A stretch of 64,000 nt of DNA from Epiperipatus broadwayi (Eukaryota; Onychophora; Udeonychophora; Euonychophora; Peripatidae): the NCBI GenBank assembly GCA_028023455.1, contig JAQFVV010000042.1, forward strand, positions 5,594,203 to 5,658,202, given 5' to 3'. The notes under the pieces were generated by a model. That model was not told the origin of the DNA and made no database searches. It saw only the letters and a program-made list of their open reading frames with translations. The position numbers were made by a program, and so were the translations under genes. This document shows, in pieces, positions 1 to 10,579 of the stretch (positions are counted from its first letter, which is position 1; each line of letters begins with the position of its first letter).

Positions 1-188
1 GCACCATTTTACAGAATTCCAAATATTTTGTTTTCTAAATGTATCATTTTTAAATGTTCTCATAATTCTTTCTTTTCTTTATACATTGTCTGTTTTAGTT
101 GAAAATTTGTTGGTGAATTACTGCTTTTTGTACTATTTATTAAATGACAATCTTATTCATTCAAAACAGCAGTTTTTTATATATATAT
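1..188. other. AT-rich spacer, no gene seen
   Basis: Low-complexity AT-rich DNA up to the first SINE. No open frame with recognisable content and no RNA gene was seen. Confidence 0.5.
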
Positions 189-290
189 ATTTTTCTCATG
201 TGTCATACCATCGGCCGGGAAGCAAACCCGCTAACCCGGGACAACTGCTTGTAAGGCAGTCATGCTGACCTCTCGACCACCAACGCTTGT
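189..290 (-). repeat. tRNA-derived SINE, copy 1
   Basis: Read on the minus strand, this roughly 100-bp segment has a D-arm-like A box (GGTCGAGAGGTC), a 5-bp anticodon-like stem ACTGC/GCAGT closing a 7-base loop with TAC at the anticodon position, and a B-box-like GGGTTTGCTTCC. It ends in GACACATGAGAAAAA. The same order and ending recur at 5413 and 17929, so this is a dispersed tRNA-derived retroposon and not a working tRNA gene. The loop would suit valine but the D arm looks more like a leucine or serine type, so the parent tRNA is left open. SINEs are transcribed by RNA polymerase III and copied by LINE enzymes; that role is inferred from family knowledge. Confidence 0.8.
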
Positions 291-1507
291 AACAATATTT
301 TTAAGTGATCTGCAAATTGTGGCTTAAACTCCATGTGTATTTATGATGGTTAGGGATAACAACTGTTAATACTGTACTCTCTTTTTTTCAATAGTATTTA
401 TGTTCTAACTTTGGCATAATAGTCAACTTTTAATATTAATCAATGATCATTTTCTGTGTTGAATGTATTAAGTATATTGCAGACTTTGGAAATAATAAAA
501 ATTATATAAATTAACTAAAGGAAATATAAAAATAAAAAACATAATACAATTACTTGTTTATAAGGTCATTTTAATATTTCAATCAGAGAACTATATTTTC
601 TGCTGAATACCAATTCTCTGGTTGAAATATAACTTGAGTAGATAAATAATTGCATTTTGTTTTATATTTATGTTAGTCTTGGAATACTTACTTCCTATTA
701 GTCAAGGCATAATTTAATTCTGCAGTATTTTTATTTGATGTTTTCATTTTCATTTTTGACTTGGATTTTTTTTTTTTCAAAAAATAAATTTATGGTATAA
801 AAATTTTAATTGTCCAAAACTCCATAAGTCTGTGTTATTTTAATTCTATCTTCATCTTTCCGTTGTTTTCAAATTTTAGAATAAAAATCTCTTAAAATTA
901 TATAAAAATATTATTTGATCAGAACAAAAGCATTCGGTACATTTCTATACAAAATCTATTTCTTCATCAGACTGATGGTTAAATTAAATTATGTGTGTGA
1001 TATACCATTAATCCATGATGTTGTTCATCCTTTTTTTTAATTTATAATGAATCCCACTATTTGTGTGCCATTATATTAAAGTATATATTCTCTTCTGAAG
1101 TTAAGTATCTCTTTATCTCTTATTTTAATTTCACAAAATTTGTCAATGTTCCATTTAACATTAGACTGTTTTTTTGTTTCAAACTGACCTACAATAAGTC
1201 CATAATCTAGTGATTTTTGGTACTCTTTGTTTTCAATCACCAAATGCCAGCTTAGCTAACAATTATATAACTGAAAAATGACAGTCATAGTTTATTTTTA
1301 TCCCCATTATTATAAATATATATAAAAAAGATGAGTACTTGTCCATCCCTCCTTCAAAAAACAAATGGTTCGATTAATAACTATTGAACATATCTGATTC
1401 AGTGTTTTGACTATCTCTTTATTAATCAATTCAATATAATACACCATTTCTCTCCTTTTTTTTTTTGCACTTTTTTAAAGCAAGTATATTTTAAAGTAAT
1501 TTAATTT
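291..1507. other. AT-rich intergenic DNA, no gene seen
   Basis: Long A/T runs and no protein-like frame. A weak hammerhead-like stretch (CTGATGA then GAAA on the minus strand, about 938-975) was seen but not accepted. Confidence 0.5.
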
Positions 1508-1975
1508 TTACATTTTGATTTACAAGGATCAAACTCACTCCACCCACAACTTTGACACTATCCATTCTAGATAAATACGATAATGATTATCATTAATAAT
1601 TTATTAATCTTGATATTGTCTCTAGCCCAAATATAAACTTTAAACCTGTTAAAGATTAATGCATCTGATTTTTTTAATCAAACACATACGCATGGACTTA
1701 ACATTTCTCTTTCTCATGTGTAATACTTTATATAAATGTATTAAATAATTACCACCACACATTCTTTTCACATCATGTGAATAAACATGCAGTAAAAGAA
1801 ATTTTTGCCAAGATGCCTTTTATTCTTAACCAGCATGCATCAGCCCAGGTCACCATCACTCATATATATCTTTATCATATATACAGTAATAGAAAATAGT
1901 TACATTTTGATTTACAGATGTCAACCCATAACACATGGATGGTGCCAAAATTGGACTTGTAAATCAAAATGTAAC
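1508..1975. repeat. small fold-back repeat, with a nearby half copy
   Basis: An 18-bp sequence at 1899-1916 (GTTACATTTTGATTTACA) returns as its exact reverse complement at 1958-1975, giving a 77-bp fold-back unit with a 41-base loop. Almost the same arm occurs alone at 1508-1524 in the same orientation as the left arm. This looks like a MITE-type element plus a solo end. No duplicated flank was found to confirm mobility. Confidence 0.6.
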
Positions 1976-2774
1976 AATTTACTATTAGTAATATAAATGT
2001 TTAGGCATTTATACAGAAAAGGTAATTGTATATCGTTCGTCTAAACACTTCTACTCATGTTTAGCATGCTTTCAATGTATTACATATATTCATAGTTCAT
2101 TTCTTTAGTTTTCATAGTTAGTAAGTATACTTAATAGTTTTATTCATGATTTAATTATAATAATCATATTGTACATTTTGTATAATAAAATTTATCATTG
2201 TTGTCATTTACCATGACATCACATTGATCTCTAAATTTTATTTAGTTCTCTCTTTTAGTTTGGAGTTAATGTAAAATCTGTCAATAATGGGTATTGCATT
2301 TGAGTTTGGTATAACTATTTATTGTGTTACTCAAATTTTAATATTCTAGTGTAAAACTTTAAAGCATTCATATCTTGTACATGCATACTGACTACTCACT
2401 GTAAGGCCACTTTAAGTGGCATGCGCCTGGCTGTACACAAAATATCTAGCATGCATGGCACTCATCATTATCAAATTATGTTTGCAGGTTGGAATATATA
2501 TGATCTTGATGCTACTCCTCATTTCCATGCCATAGCTATCACATTTACATTATCACTATTTGTTTATTCCATTACAATACACATACATTGGTGCACAAAT
2601 ATAACTTCTGGCATATAAACAAATTACTTTAAAACAATATACATTTTATCAGTTTAAGATTTGTTGACATTTGAATTTCAATTAATTACATTTAATTAAA
2701 ATTGATATTGATAAAAATGATCAAACCTTTGCCCCTTATATATCTGCTTATATAAGGTGTCCGTGATTGTATTT

Positions 2775-3300
2775 TCTGGTCATCATACATCAAATCCTAT
2801 CACAGAGGGTTTCACTAAATACTCATTCATAAGTATTTATTTGACTATACAGTGTTTGCACCGTTAACCCTAATTTAGGACATGACTTTCTTTTATGAAA
2901 GATCACATATGAATATATTACCCTCTGGAATCATCACCAATCCTGTTTTTCTTAATTCAGAACACGAAGCTCGGATCAATGGAGGATTTGCTCTGTATGC
3001 ATTAGAGAAGAAATTGTTGGGAATAGAACACATAAACAACTAATATATCTAAATGCACTGGAAAGCAGTTAATGGTGAAGCTAACGTTCGATTTGTAATA
3101 TTAAATGGATGAGTGCTTTCAGAAATTTATCTTCTCATAATCATAGCGAAAAGATAAATTAAGTAACAATATTATTTATTTTAGATAATGTTGATTGCTG
3201 TTTTACCTATAGACATTAATACTTGATGACTAAAGCAATAAATAAAGATTATCAAAGATTAATTACAAATGTTGCAATTAAATATGCATACACATTTTAA
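2775..3300 (+). repeat. diverged dispersed repeat, copy A
   Basis: This segment aligns by eye with 6780-6910 continued at 9558-9780: a stretch starting near a CACAGAGGGT/CACAGGGT block, a shared ATTCATAAG block, a GACATGACTT/GCATGACCTT block and a shared TATCAAAGAT-AATTA block near the end. It is old and diverged and has no coding content. Its value is that it shows what the locus at 6.9 kb looked like before the large DNA transposon inserted there: a single AATATATT-like site in place of two flanking AAATATTT copies. Confidence 0.5.
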
Positions 3301-3789
3301 AAACATACATATACATATAAATTTAAGCTATAATAATAAAAATTCATTATTAATAATTAAAAAAATTGAACAATGTCATTTTTAAAAATACATGTATTAA
3401 AATATATTTATGATATTTAAAAATCTTGGAGACCTCCTATCTGTAAGCATATAAATTTAGTCCTGCCATGATTTCTATAAACAATCTAATAAGCTTACTA
3501 TTGAATGATAAATTCATATCCATGGTTTAAATATTAAATAACTCTATTCATTGACTCTGATTGGATTTTCATTGGTTTTAGATAATCAGCTGCTTAAATG
3601 TGTGATTATAAAAGTGCACATAATGAGAAACTGTTCTCCCAGGGACAAAAAAGATATTTCACATCTTCTTCTATGGTCTCCTTACATACATTTTTTCACG
3701 ATTAGTAAGGATACATTGTTTGAGTTTTGACTGGAGCACATCAGGTGAATTTAGCAAATCATTTTTATTATTTTACAGAATTCTGATAT

Positions 3790-4767
3790 ACACCTGGGTC
3801 TCGTTTTATGCGGATTATTTTAATGCAATTTTGAAGTTATGCGATTCATGTTTCTTCTTAATATCTTTCATGTTTCACTATATTTATTAGATATCAAGAA
3901 ATTTAAATTATTAATAACTTATTTTTACTTGAAATTTTTTTTTTTTTTTCAAAAATATAATGTTATATTAGCAGCTAAGGTGAATATGGCCTGAAGCTGT
4001 ATTTAGAAACTTAGCTTCTATGTAAATAACCTACTTATACTAATGAGTAAATAATAATAAGAGATTTATACTTACATATAAAATATTGCAATAAACATTC
4101 AAAAAATTTAAACTTTTAAAACATTTTCTTATATATAACAAAAATAAATAATCTTTTAGATTTTTAAAATAAACAACGAAGATTTTATGAACTGAAAATA
4201 ATCTTTTTAATGATAATGTATAATCTTTTTGTTTTGATTGCGATCTCATTTTTTTAATATAGAAACAGAAAACCATTAACACAGCACAAGACTGAAAATG
4301 GTGCTAGTTGAACATCACATCACGAATAAAAATAAAGTGGCTAACAGGTTTCTTTGGGCATAATTGCTGAGAGATTCTTGACTTCGTTTAAGGAGAAGCC
4401 ACAATATATCACATCGAATCTGATTTCTTACCAGTTTACAAATGAACGCTAGTGTTAATGATCAAAATATGTATGAAAAATGTAAAATTAAATACTGTAG
4501 TTAATAAAAAAACATAAAAAAAAGTTTGTCTTGTATTAATTTTTTTCAAATATTTGAAATTTTTTATTAGTCATACTTTATTTGCTTATTTTTATAATGT
4601 GAATTTTAAAGTAATTTTTTCTTGTTGCTTTGCTTTTATGTGAATTCTGAAAATTACAGACCCTATCCCCCATTTTTCAAGGTAACTTAAGTCTATTTTT
4701 GTGTGATTTTTTTTTAATGCAGGTTTTCTGTGGCACCTATCTACCGCATAAAACGAGACCCAGGTGT
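3790..4767. mobile_element. non-autonomous TIR element, Tigger/pogo-like ends
   Basis: A perfect 24-bp inverted repeat, ACACCTGGGTCTCGTTTTAT plus GCGG at 3790-3813 and its reverse complement at 4744-4767, brackets 978 bp without a transposase frame. The CTCGTTTTAT core resembles inverted repeats of Tigger/pogo-type elements, which is a similarity from memory and not a proof. No clear TA duplication remains at either edge. A LINE 3' fragment at 4325-4412 is nested inside. Confidence 0.65.
4325..4412 (+). repeat. 3' tail of the CR1-like LINE, solo fragment
   Basis: This matches the 3' untranslated ends at 37960-38050, 42960-43048 and 46755-46848. Shared blocks are AAAGTGGCTAACAGGTTTCT, a GGGCATAATTGCTGAGA block, a TTGACTTCGTTTAAGGAGAA block and a closing run of CATCAC-type repeats. 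Extreme 5' truncation is usual for non-LTR retrotransposons. It lies within the inverted-repeat element 3790-4767, so it is the younger insertion or was carried with it. Confidence 0.8.
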
Positions 4768-5412
4768 CCAGTTGTTTTTATGTCAGTACTAAAAAGTTCT
4801 ATAATAGCAGTCTTAGATGATAAATAATGCTTCTAAAGTTAGAATGGGAATCTTTTCAAGCTATATGATGCTGACAATGTGCACTTTGGCTATCCACAGA
4901 TGTCGTTTTCTCCCTTTCTTTTCTTTTTTTACAGCCTATGTCCCAAGGTCAATTCTTCCAAAAAGCCTTAACCTGTTTGTGTTTCTTGTTTTTATTTTCT
5001 CTAGTGATTTGCCACTAATCTGGTTTTTCCTTTTTTTAAAAAAAAACTCAATTCTTTAATTACTCTTAATTGCATGTTGTTTAATTAAATTTAGATTTAA
5101 TCAAGCATTATAATTATCTGAAGTAATTCCTGGTTCTCTCTTTTGATAGATTTTAATTTTGATTAAATTATTAAGCAAAATTACAATATATATATATATA
5201 TTTAAAATTTATAAGTATTAATATACTTGAAGCTTTAAAAATTTCATGAATAAATATATCATTATTATGAAGTCACCCAAATATGAGTTATATTTTCAAA
5301 TGAATGTAAGTCATCAATAGAGAATCTTTTTTTTCTTCTGAATTACTTAAACATTCTAGAATATTTGATTTAGCCCTTAATTTAAGCTTGAATAATTTAG
5401 TAGGCTTGTCAA

Positions 5413-5512
5413 GTATTGGTGGTCGACTGGTCTGCACAGTCGCCTCACAAGCAGTTGTCCGGGTTTGCAGGTTCGCTTCCTGGTCGATGCTTTGACACAT
5501 AAAAAAAATAAT
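5413..5512 (+). repeat. tRNA-derived SINE, copy 2
   Basis: Same family as the copies at 189 and 17929. It has an A-box-like GGTCGACTGGTC, an anticodon-like loop CTCACAA (CAC in the anticodon position), a B-box-like GGTTCGCTTCC, and the family ending GATGCTTTGACACATAAAAA followed by an ATA-rich tail. Retroposon, not a working tRNA gene. Confidence 0.85.
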
Positions 5513-6012
5513 AATAATAATTTAGGAGACTTGTAAGATTTTCCAGCACTAGAGCTAGTCTAGATTATATCATTACAATACTTTAATAAGCTATGAATAA
5601 TATGATATAAAATAATAAAAGCGCCCTAGCCTTAAAATTAATGGAATTTAAGCTACTATAAATAAAAATCTAACATTAATGCCACGAATCCCACTGTAAA
5701 ATGCTCTAATTTATTATTATATTTTGACATATATACACAAGGGGTTAACTAAAAAAAAATCTGGAATCATTCTCGGGTGAGCAGGCCCATTGCAGTACAT
5801 GCTTTAGCAGCTTGATTGCTCTTATAGGGAGTTTGCATCAGTATGCTAATTAGTGTCAAAAAGTGAAATCATGGAGCCATGTAGGAAATTTTTTTGTTAA
5901 ATGCATTTCACTTACTTGTCAATTTTTGTGATGGCTTAAAAGTTGGAACAATGAAAAATTCTGTTTCCTATTAGGGAAATAGTACAGAAAATAGTTATAA
6001 TGCTTGCATGAT

Positions 6013-6458
6013 GCTGATTTTTTTTATGCAAATGACATTGTTCACTTAGAATTTGTTCATAGTGGACATGTGTTTTACCAACAAGTTTTGAAATGTTTGC
6101 ACAATGCAGTGAAGCAAAAATATCCTGATCTGCAGCAAATCAGAGAATGGTAACTTCACCAAGAGAATGCAGCAGTACAAAATCTTGAATGTGAAACAGT
6201 TTTAACCAAAAACAGAATGACTAGCTTATCTAGCCATTGTAATCATCTGACCTCACTCTATATGTCTTTATTTCATTGGATGAAAAAGTATCTCAAAGAA
6301 AAACATTTTGCAGATTTGGAAGAGATAAAAAAAGACAGAGGCATTAAAAGATATCACTTTGCAAGAGTTTCATGACTGCTAGAAAAATGGTAAACATATT
6401 TCGACTGATGCATTGCAAATGGACAGTACTTTGAAAGAGATTCAATGTGTAACACCTA
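6013..6458 (+). pseudogene. mariner-family transposase relic (C-terminal half)
   Basis: One frame reads with only a few stops through blocks typical of mariner transposases: a HLEFVHSGH block (family: HHEFVP), VLKCLHNAVKQKYPDL, the catalytic-region block HQENAAVQN (family: HHDNAPAH), TKNRMT, a decayed SPDLAP region, FADLEEIKK, and GQYFERDS near the end. Mariner enzymes cut and paste DNA at TA sites with a DDD triad. Here the Asp of HHDN is replaced by Glu and stops interrupt the frame, so the copy is dead. The N-terminal half was not recognised in 5740-6010 and no inverted repeats were found. Confidence 0.75.
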
Positions 6459-6779
6459 AAAATAAATACACAAGTTTTTATTACACAATTCTGGGTTTTT
6501 GAGGATACCTCCTTGGATATTGTACTAGAAATCCTTTAAGCTGATGATGATGATAGTATTTATGCTGACAACTCACATGTATACCCTTATGTCAATGCAT
6601 AGATAACACTTTCTGTGTACATAGGAATTGTTCAAATGGTAATATATATATTTCATCAGTGTATGCAAAGATTAATTGATATTTGATTAAAAATGGATCT
6701 TGATGATGACAATCAAACTTTCAGTCCATTATATAAATATTTATATTAGATATATTGGTAATATTTTCATCATCATCAT

Positions 6780-6910
6780 ATAACATTCTATTTCACAGGG
6801 TCTCATTTAACATTTATTCATAAGAGTTTATTCAAATATACCAGGTTTGAACTTTGTTAATCTGCATTCAGGCATGACCTTCTTCTAAGAAAGACTATAT
6901 ATAAATATTT
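6780..6910 (+). repeat. diverged dispersed repeat, copy B, left part
   Basis: Left portion of the repeat matching 2775-3300; the right portion resumes at 9558. It is split by the 2.64-kb inverted-repeat transposon. Confidence 0.5.
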
Positions 6911-7019
6911 GTTTGTCATCTGATCCTTCGTGTCAGCCGCTAGAGGCACGATTTCTAGCTAAATTTCTAGAAATATGCCCTTTCCGCGGTCGCACCCAAG
7001 CCTTTAAGCATTCTTTCTA

Positions 7020-7150
7020 AAAGAAATCCTAGAAAGATTGTTAACTCGGAGTTAAGTCTACTTTCTACGCTAAAAGATAGACTGTTAACTTGGAAGTTAA
7101 GTCTCCTTTCTGCGATAAAATCTAGAAAGAGTGTTGACTCGGCTTAGCGG
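7020..7150. repeat. subterminal tandem repeats of the TIR transposon
   Basis: Two and a half units of about 45 bp, each with GTTAACT(C/T)GG..AGTTAAGTCT followed by (C/A)CTTTCT and a (T/C)GC(T/G)(A/C)TAAAA-like block. The GTTAACT...AGTTAAG core is itself a small inverted repeat. Repeated motifs just inside a transposon end are often transposase-binding sites; that role is inferred. Confidence 0.6.
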
Positions 7151-7689
7151 CTAATGGTGTGGCTTTTTCCGATGCTAAAAGCAGAGGAAAATGCCATAGT
7201 TGTTTGTGTCATGCACTGTATCATAATGCTGCATTATGTATTTGATGTAACAATATCGTACGAGGGTGTGTTAATTTGTTCATGTCAAAATTATTTAAAT
7301 TTTCATCGGTGCCTTTTTTTTTAAGCCCAATTGATGTACTGTTACATTTCATCAATTTTAACAGTATCGTGTTGTTCCTCATAAATTTGTATTCCTCTTA
7401 AATTTTCGATTAGGGTGGAATAGCGTAAAATTTAAAATCACGCTTGAGTCAGTTTAGTGAGAATTTACAGACAAAAGTATGGCTAATTCCACAACAGAAA
7501 ATTGAAAAGATGGGAATGCCAGACAGAAGCAGCTGAATATTTCTACACAAAAAAAAAAAAACATCCTGTGCTGAAAGAAAAGATTGGATTGTGCAGCAAA
7601 TATATGCAGATTTGAGGTCCAAAAACATCTGCCAACGGAAATGTTCACTTCGTAAAGGCAAGCTTGTTTGAGGGATTCTAAATGGCCTT

Positions 7690-9440
7690 CGTCAAAAATA
7701 AAAGAAGTAACTTCAATTTTTATTTAAATGTACATCCCTTCTTCTCCCGATAATTGTTGTCGTCGGCAATCAAATGTAAAATAAAAGAAGTAACTAAAAT
7801 TTTTATTTAAACATAGCCCTAAAAAACCCTCTTCTCCCAATAATTGTTGTCATCGGCAATCAAACGGTCAAATAAAAGGAACGTCAATTATTCTTTAATC
7901 ATATAGAAAAAAGCAAAAAACCCTCCCACTAATTGTCGTCAGCAATCAAATGTAAAACAATCAAAGTAAGACAGTAAATTATTAGTTAAACATAACCCAA
8001 ATTACTATTTGAACGTACACCGAAAAAGACCCGTTTTTGTCAATCAAAATTAAAAAAACCTAGATAAACTATTATTGTCCCATTGTCAAATCGAATATTA
8101 TTTGGGAAAAGCCAAATAATTTATAAACGAAAAAAAAAAAAAGAAAGTCAAATCGGTTTTCAATCAAATGGTAACCGATAAAAGTAACTTAAATTTTGAT
8201 TTAAACATACACACAAAAAAAAAAAAAATGCAAAACCCTTTCTCCCAATAATTGTTGTCGGCAATCAAATGTAAAAAATAAAAGGAATGTACAATTATTC
8301 TTTAATCGTAAACAAAAACACTCCTCCCACTAATTTCGTCGGCGATCAAATGTAAAGCACTAAAAATAAGGTAAACCGATTATTTTTTAAACATAACCCA
8401 AATTACTATTTGAACATATACCGAAAAAAGACCCGCTCCTGTCTATAAAAATAAAAGAAAACCACAACAATTATTATTATCCCATTGTCAAAAATATTAG
8501 GTTTTGGGCAAACCAAAACCATAATTTATAAATGAAAAAAAAAAAGAAAGTCAAAACCGTTGTCAATCAAATATAACTGATAAAAGTAATTTCAATTTTG
8601 ATTTAAACATACACAAAAAAAACCAACCTCTTTAGCTCCCAATAATTGTCGGCAATCAAATGTAAAATAAAAGGTAGGTAAATTAGTATTTAATCATCAC
8701 CCAAAAACACCCACCCCTCTCACTAATTATTGTCAGCAATCAAATGTACACCACTACTAAAAGTAACATAAACTACTATTCTTTAAACGGTTACACCCCT
8801 TCTCCCAATAATTGTTGTCTACAATCGTACACACAAAAAAACACCCCTCACAATAATTAGTGTCGACAATCAAATGTAAACCAATCAAAGTAAGACCGCA
8901 ACTTATTATTTAAACGTAACCCAAATTACTATTTGAATCTACACCAAAAAAACACCCGCTCTTGTCAATAAAAATTAAACAAACAACTATTATCGTCCCA
9001 TTGTCAAAAATATTTGTAGAACCAAAACCATAATTTATAAATAAAAGGAAGTCCAATCGGTCGTCAATCAAATGTAAACCGATAAAAGTAAAGGTTTTAA
9101 TTTTTATTTAAACATACACACACACGAAAAAAAAAAAACAACACTTCTCCCAATAATTGTTGTCGGCAATCAAATGTAAACCTATCAAAGTAACGTAAAT
9201 TATTATTTAAAGATCCATCAAAAAAACCCATTCTCTCTTGAATTTTGTCAATCCAATTTTACAAAACAGTAATATTATTTAAAAAAAAAAAACACAAATT
9301 ACTATTTGAACACACACCAAAAAAGACCCTTTGGTAAAAAAAAAATTAAAAAAAAACTATTATTATCCCATCGTCAAAAATATTATTTGGGAAAAATAAT
9401 TCAGAAACGAAAGAAAGTAAACTTTCTAAACAAACCAAAA
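7690..9440. repeat. internal tandem array with about 400-bp higher-order units
   Basis: Blocks recur in a fixed order: CAATAATTGTTGTCGGCAAT, CAAATGTAAA, a TTTTTATTTAAACATA block, CCCAAATTACTATTTGAAC (near 7988, 8393, 8918 and 9290) and CCCATTGTCAAAAATATT (near 8079, 8479, 8996 and 9367). Spacing of the last two blocks is about 370-525 bp, so roughly four higher-order units with shorter sub-repeats are present. No protein-like frame runs through it; short frames here are by-products of the repeats. Confidence 0.75.
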
Positions 9441-9557
9441 AAAAAAGTCAATATTAATAGAGAATCGCTAGCCCAGGAACATTATATTAATGTGTTTTTA
9501 GTTAGAAATCGCGCCTCTAGCGGCTGACACGAAGGATCAGATGACAACCAAATATTT

Positions 9558-9780
9558 TTCCCTTCTAATAATATCAGCATAATTCTCATGGTAATAAAAT
9601 ATGAGAGATCAGAATCAGTGGAGAATTAATATGTATGCATAGGAGATGAGAACTAAGAGAACAATGCACAGACCACTAATAAATAACAATAATATTTACA
9701 TTCTAGACATCTTTGATTGATTTTAAAAATTACCTGCGTAAATTGCTAAACATAAAAAATATCAAAGATCAATTATAAAT
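9558..9780 (+). repeat. diverged dispersed repeat, copy B, right part
   Basis: Continuation of 6780-6910 after the TIR transposon. It aligns with the second half of 2775-3300 through a GTATGCAT-AGGAGA/AGAGAA block and a TATCAAAGATCAATTATAAA block. Confidence 0.45.
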
Positions 9781-9819
9781 ACACAAACACACTTAACTAA
9801 CATATATATTTCTAATGGT

Positions 9820-10575
9820 ACATTAATAAAATTTGTTAATGCTAAATAGAAAAAAATTAAACAATGTATACATTCTAAAAAAGAAAATTAGTAATAAAGA
9901 CTATAATTATAGAACAATATTAAGGAGATCTGTAATATCGAAAAGATTATTATATATAAAGAAGATAAAGACAGAAGATTTGTTTGTTTTGTATTATAAA
10001 GTTTATATAAATAGAATAGAATATGAAATAAATAACAAAGGATGTAATAAATTACTAAAAGATCCTACTATTACAATAAAGGCCAAATATATAAAATTTC
10101 TTAATAGTTTTAACAAGGCTGTAAACCTTAGCAATGAGCGTCTGAAAAAATCGTCACTAGGGACCTCTGTAGGTCTTTAAAACACATGCTTACGCTATGA
10201 AGACCTACAGAGGACCCTAGTGACGATTTTTTCAGACGCTCATTGCTAAGGTTTACAGCCTTGTTAAAACTATTACTGAAATAATAGTGAGCGTTTAATA
10301 AAATTTATAATTAAAATTTCTTAATAAAATGAAAGATTTCAAAATTATAAATATAAATCAGTATAATTCATTGTATTCTTCTTGTGAAAACTCATATCTT
10401 CTTACGAAAGTTAAAATTCATAAAGATAATAATCCATTAATACTGTTATTTAATTTTATTGATTTTATTTTACAGAATTTTTGTAAATATTTAAATAAAT
10501 GGATAATAAGCATTTTAGGATATGGAAAATTTTCTATAAAAAATAGAGATTGAATTATAAACAAACAATGCAAAA
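9820..10575 (+). pseudogene. Penelope-like element, 5' half of the reverse transcriptase frame
   Basis: The frame from 9833 contains a KVYINRIEYEINN block followed by LLKDPTITIKAKY, matching the family's DY(I/V)NK..KLxKDPT fingers region. After the insertion at 10107-10312 the frame continues at 10329 with SYLLTKVKIHKDNNPL, the PLE/RT signature usually seen as LPKIHKxNNPLRP, and ends near GYGKFSIK. PLEs are eukaryotic retroelements with a reverse transcriptase and usually a GIY-YIG nuclease. Only the fingers part remains. The sequence around 10495-10575 is nearly identical to 16800-16880, so the two are copies of one family. Removing the insertion with one copy of its 14-bp duplication joins the two frames in phase. 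Confidence 0.75.
10093..10326 (-). mobile_element. hairpin retroposon-like insertion, copy 1
   Basis: A 206-bp insertion (10107-10312) is flanked by a 14-bp direct repeat AAAATTTCTTAATA (10093-10106 and 10313-10326). Its core is two 75-base arms, 10103-10177 and 10200-10274, that are reverse complements with a single mismatch and a 22-base loop; the first four bases of the left arm overlap the left duplication. Read on the minus strand it has a head of about 40 bases, then arms with the outer ends AACAAGGC and GCCTTGTT, the same plan as the elements at 45914 and 56817. The insertion shifts the PLE frame by one. The strand given is inferred from this shared plan. It has no coding content. Confidence 0.8.
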
Positions 10576-10579
10576 TAGT

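Larger units (their letters stand above)
6911..9549. mobile_element. 2.64-kb non-autonomous TIR transposon with 8-bp duplication
   Basis: The ends are inverted repeats of about 46 bp with two or three mismatches (left GTTTGTCATCTGATCCTTCG onward, right its reverse complement up to 9549). They are flanked on both sides by AAATATTT (6903-6910 and 9550-9557). The related repeat at 2775-3300 has a single similar site, which supports a true 8-bp duplication, although AAATATTT is self-complementary and could otherwise be an extension of the arms. Eight-base duplications are typical of hAT-type transposons. The interior has no transposase; instead it holds subterminal 45-bp repeats (7020-7150) and a long tandem-repeat body (7690-9440). 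It would need an enzyme supplied from elsewhere. Confidence 0.8.

Noticed and set aside
189-290. Functional tRNA gene on the minus strand
   Set aside because: The acceptor stem does not close and the segment has dispersed copies with a shared non-tRNA tail, so it is a SINE.
938-975. Hammerhead-like motif on the minus strand
   Set aside because: CTGATGA and GAAA occur in order, but the stem between them does not pair well.
4040-5059. Frames of about 80 codons at 4040-4282 and 4817-5059
   Set aside because: Low-complexity, hydrophobic or lysine-rich translations of AT-rich DNA; one lies inside an inverted-repeat element. No domain seen.
7449-7661. Overlapping minus-strand frames inside the 2.64-kb transposon
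   Set aside because: Phe-rich, no motif, and placed in a non-autonomous element; the repeats and A/T runs explain them.
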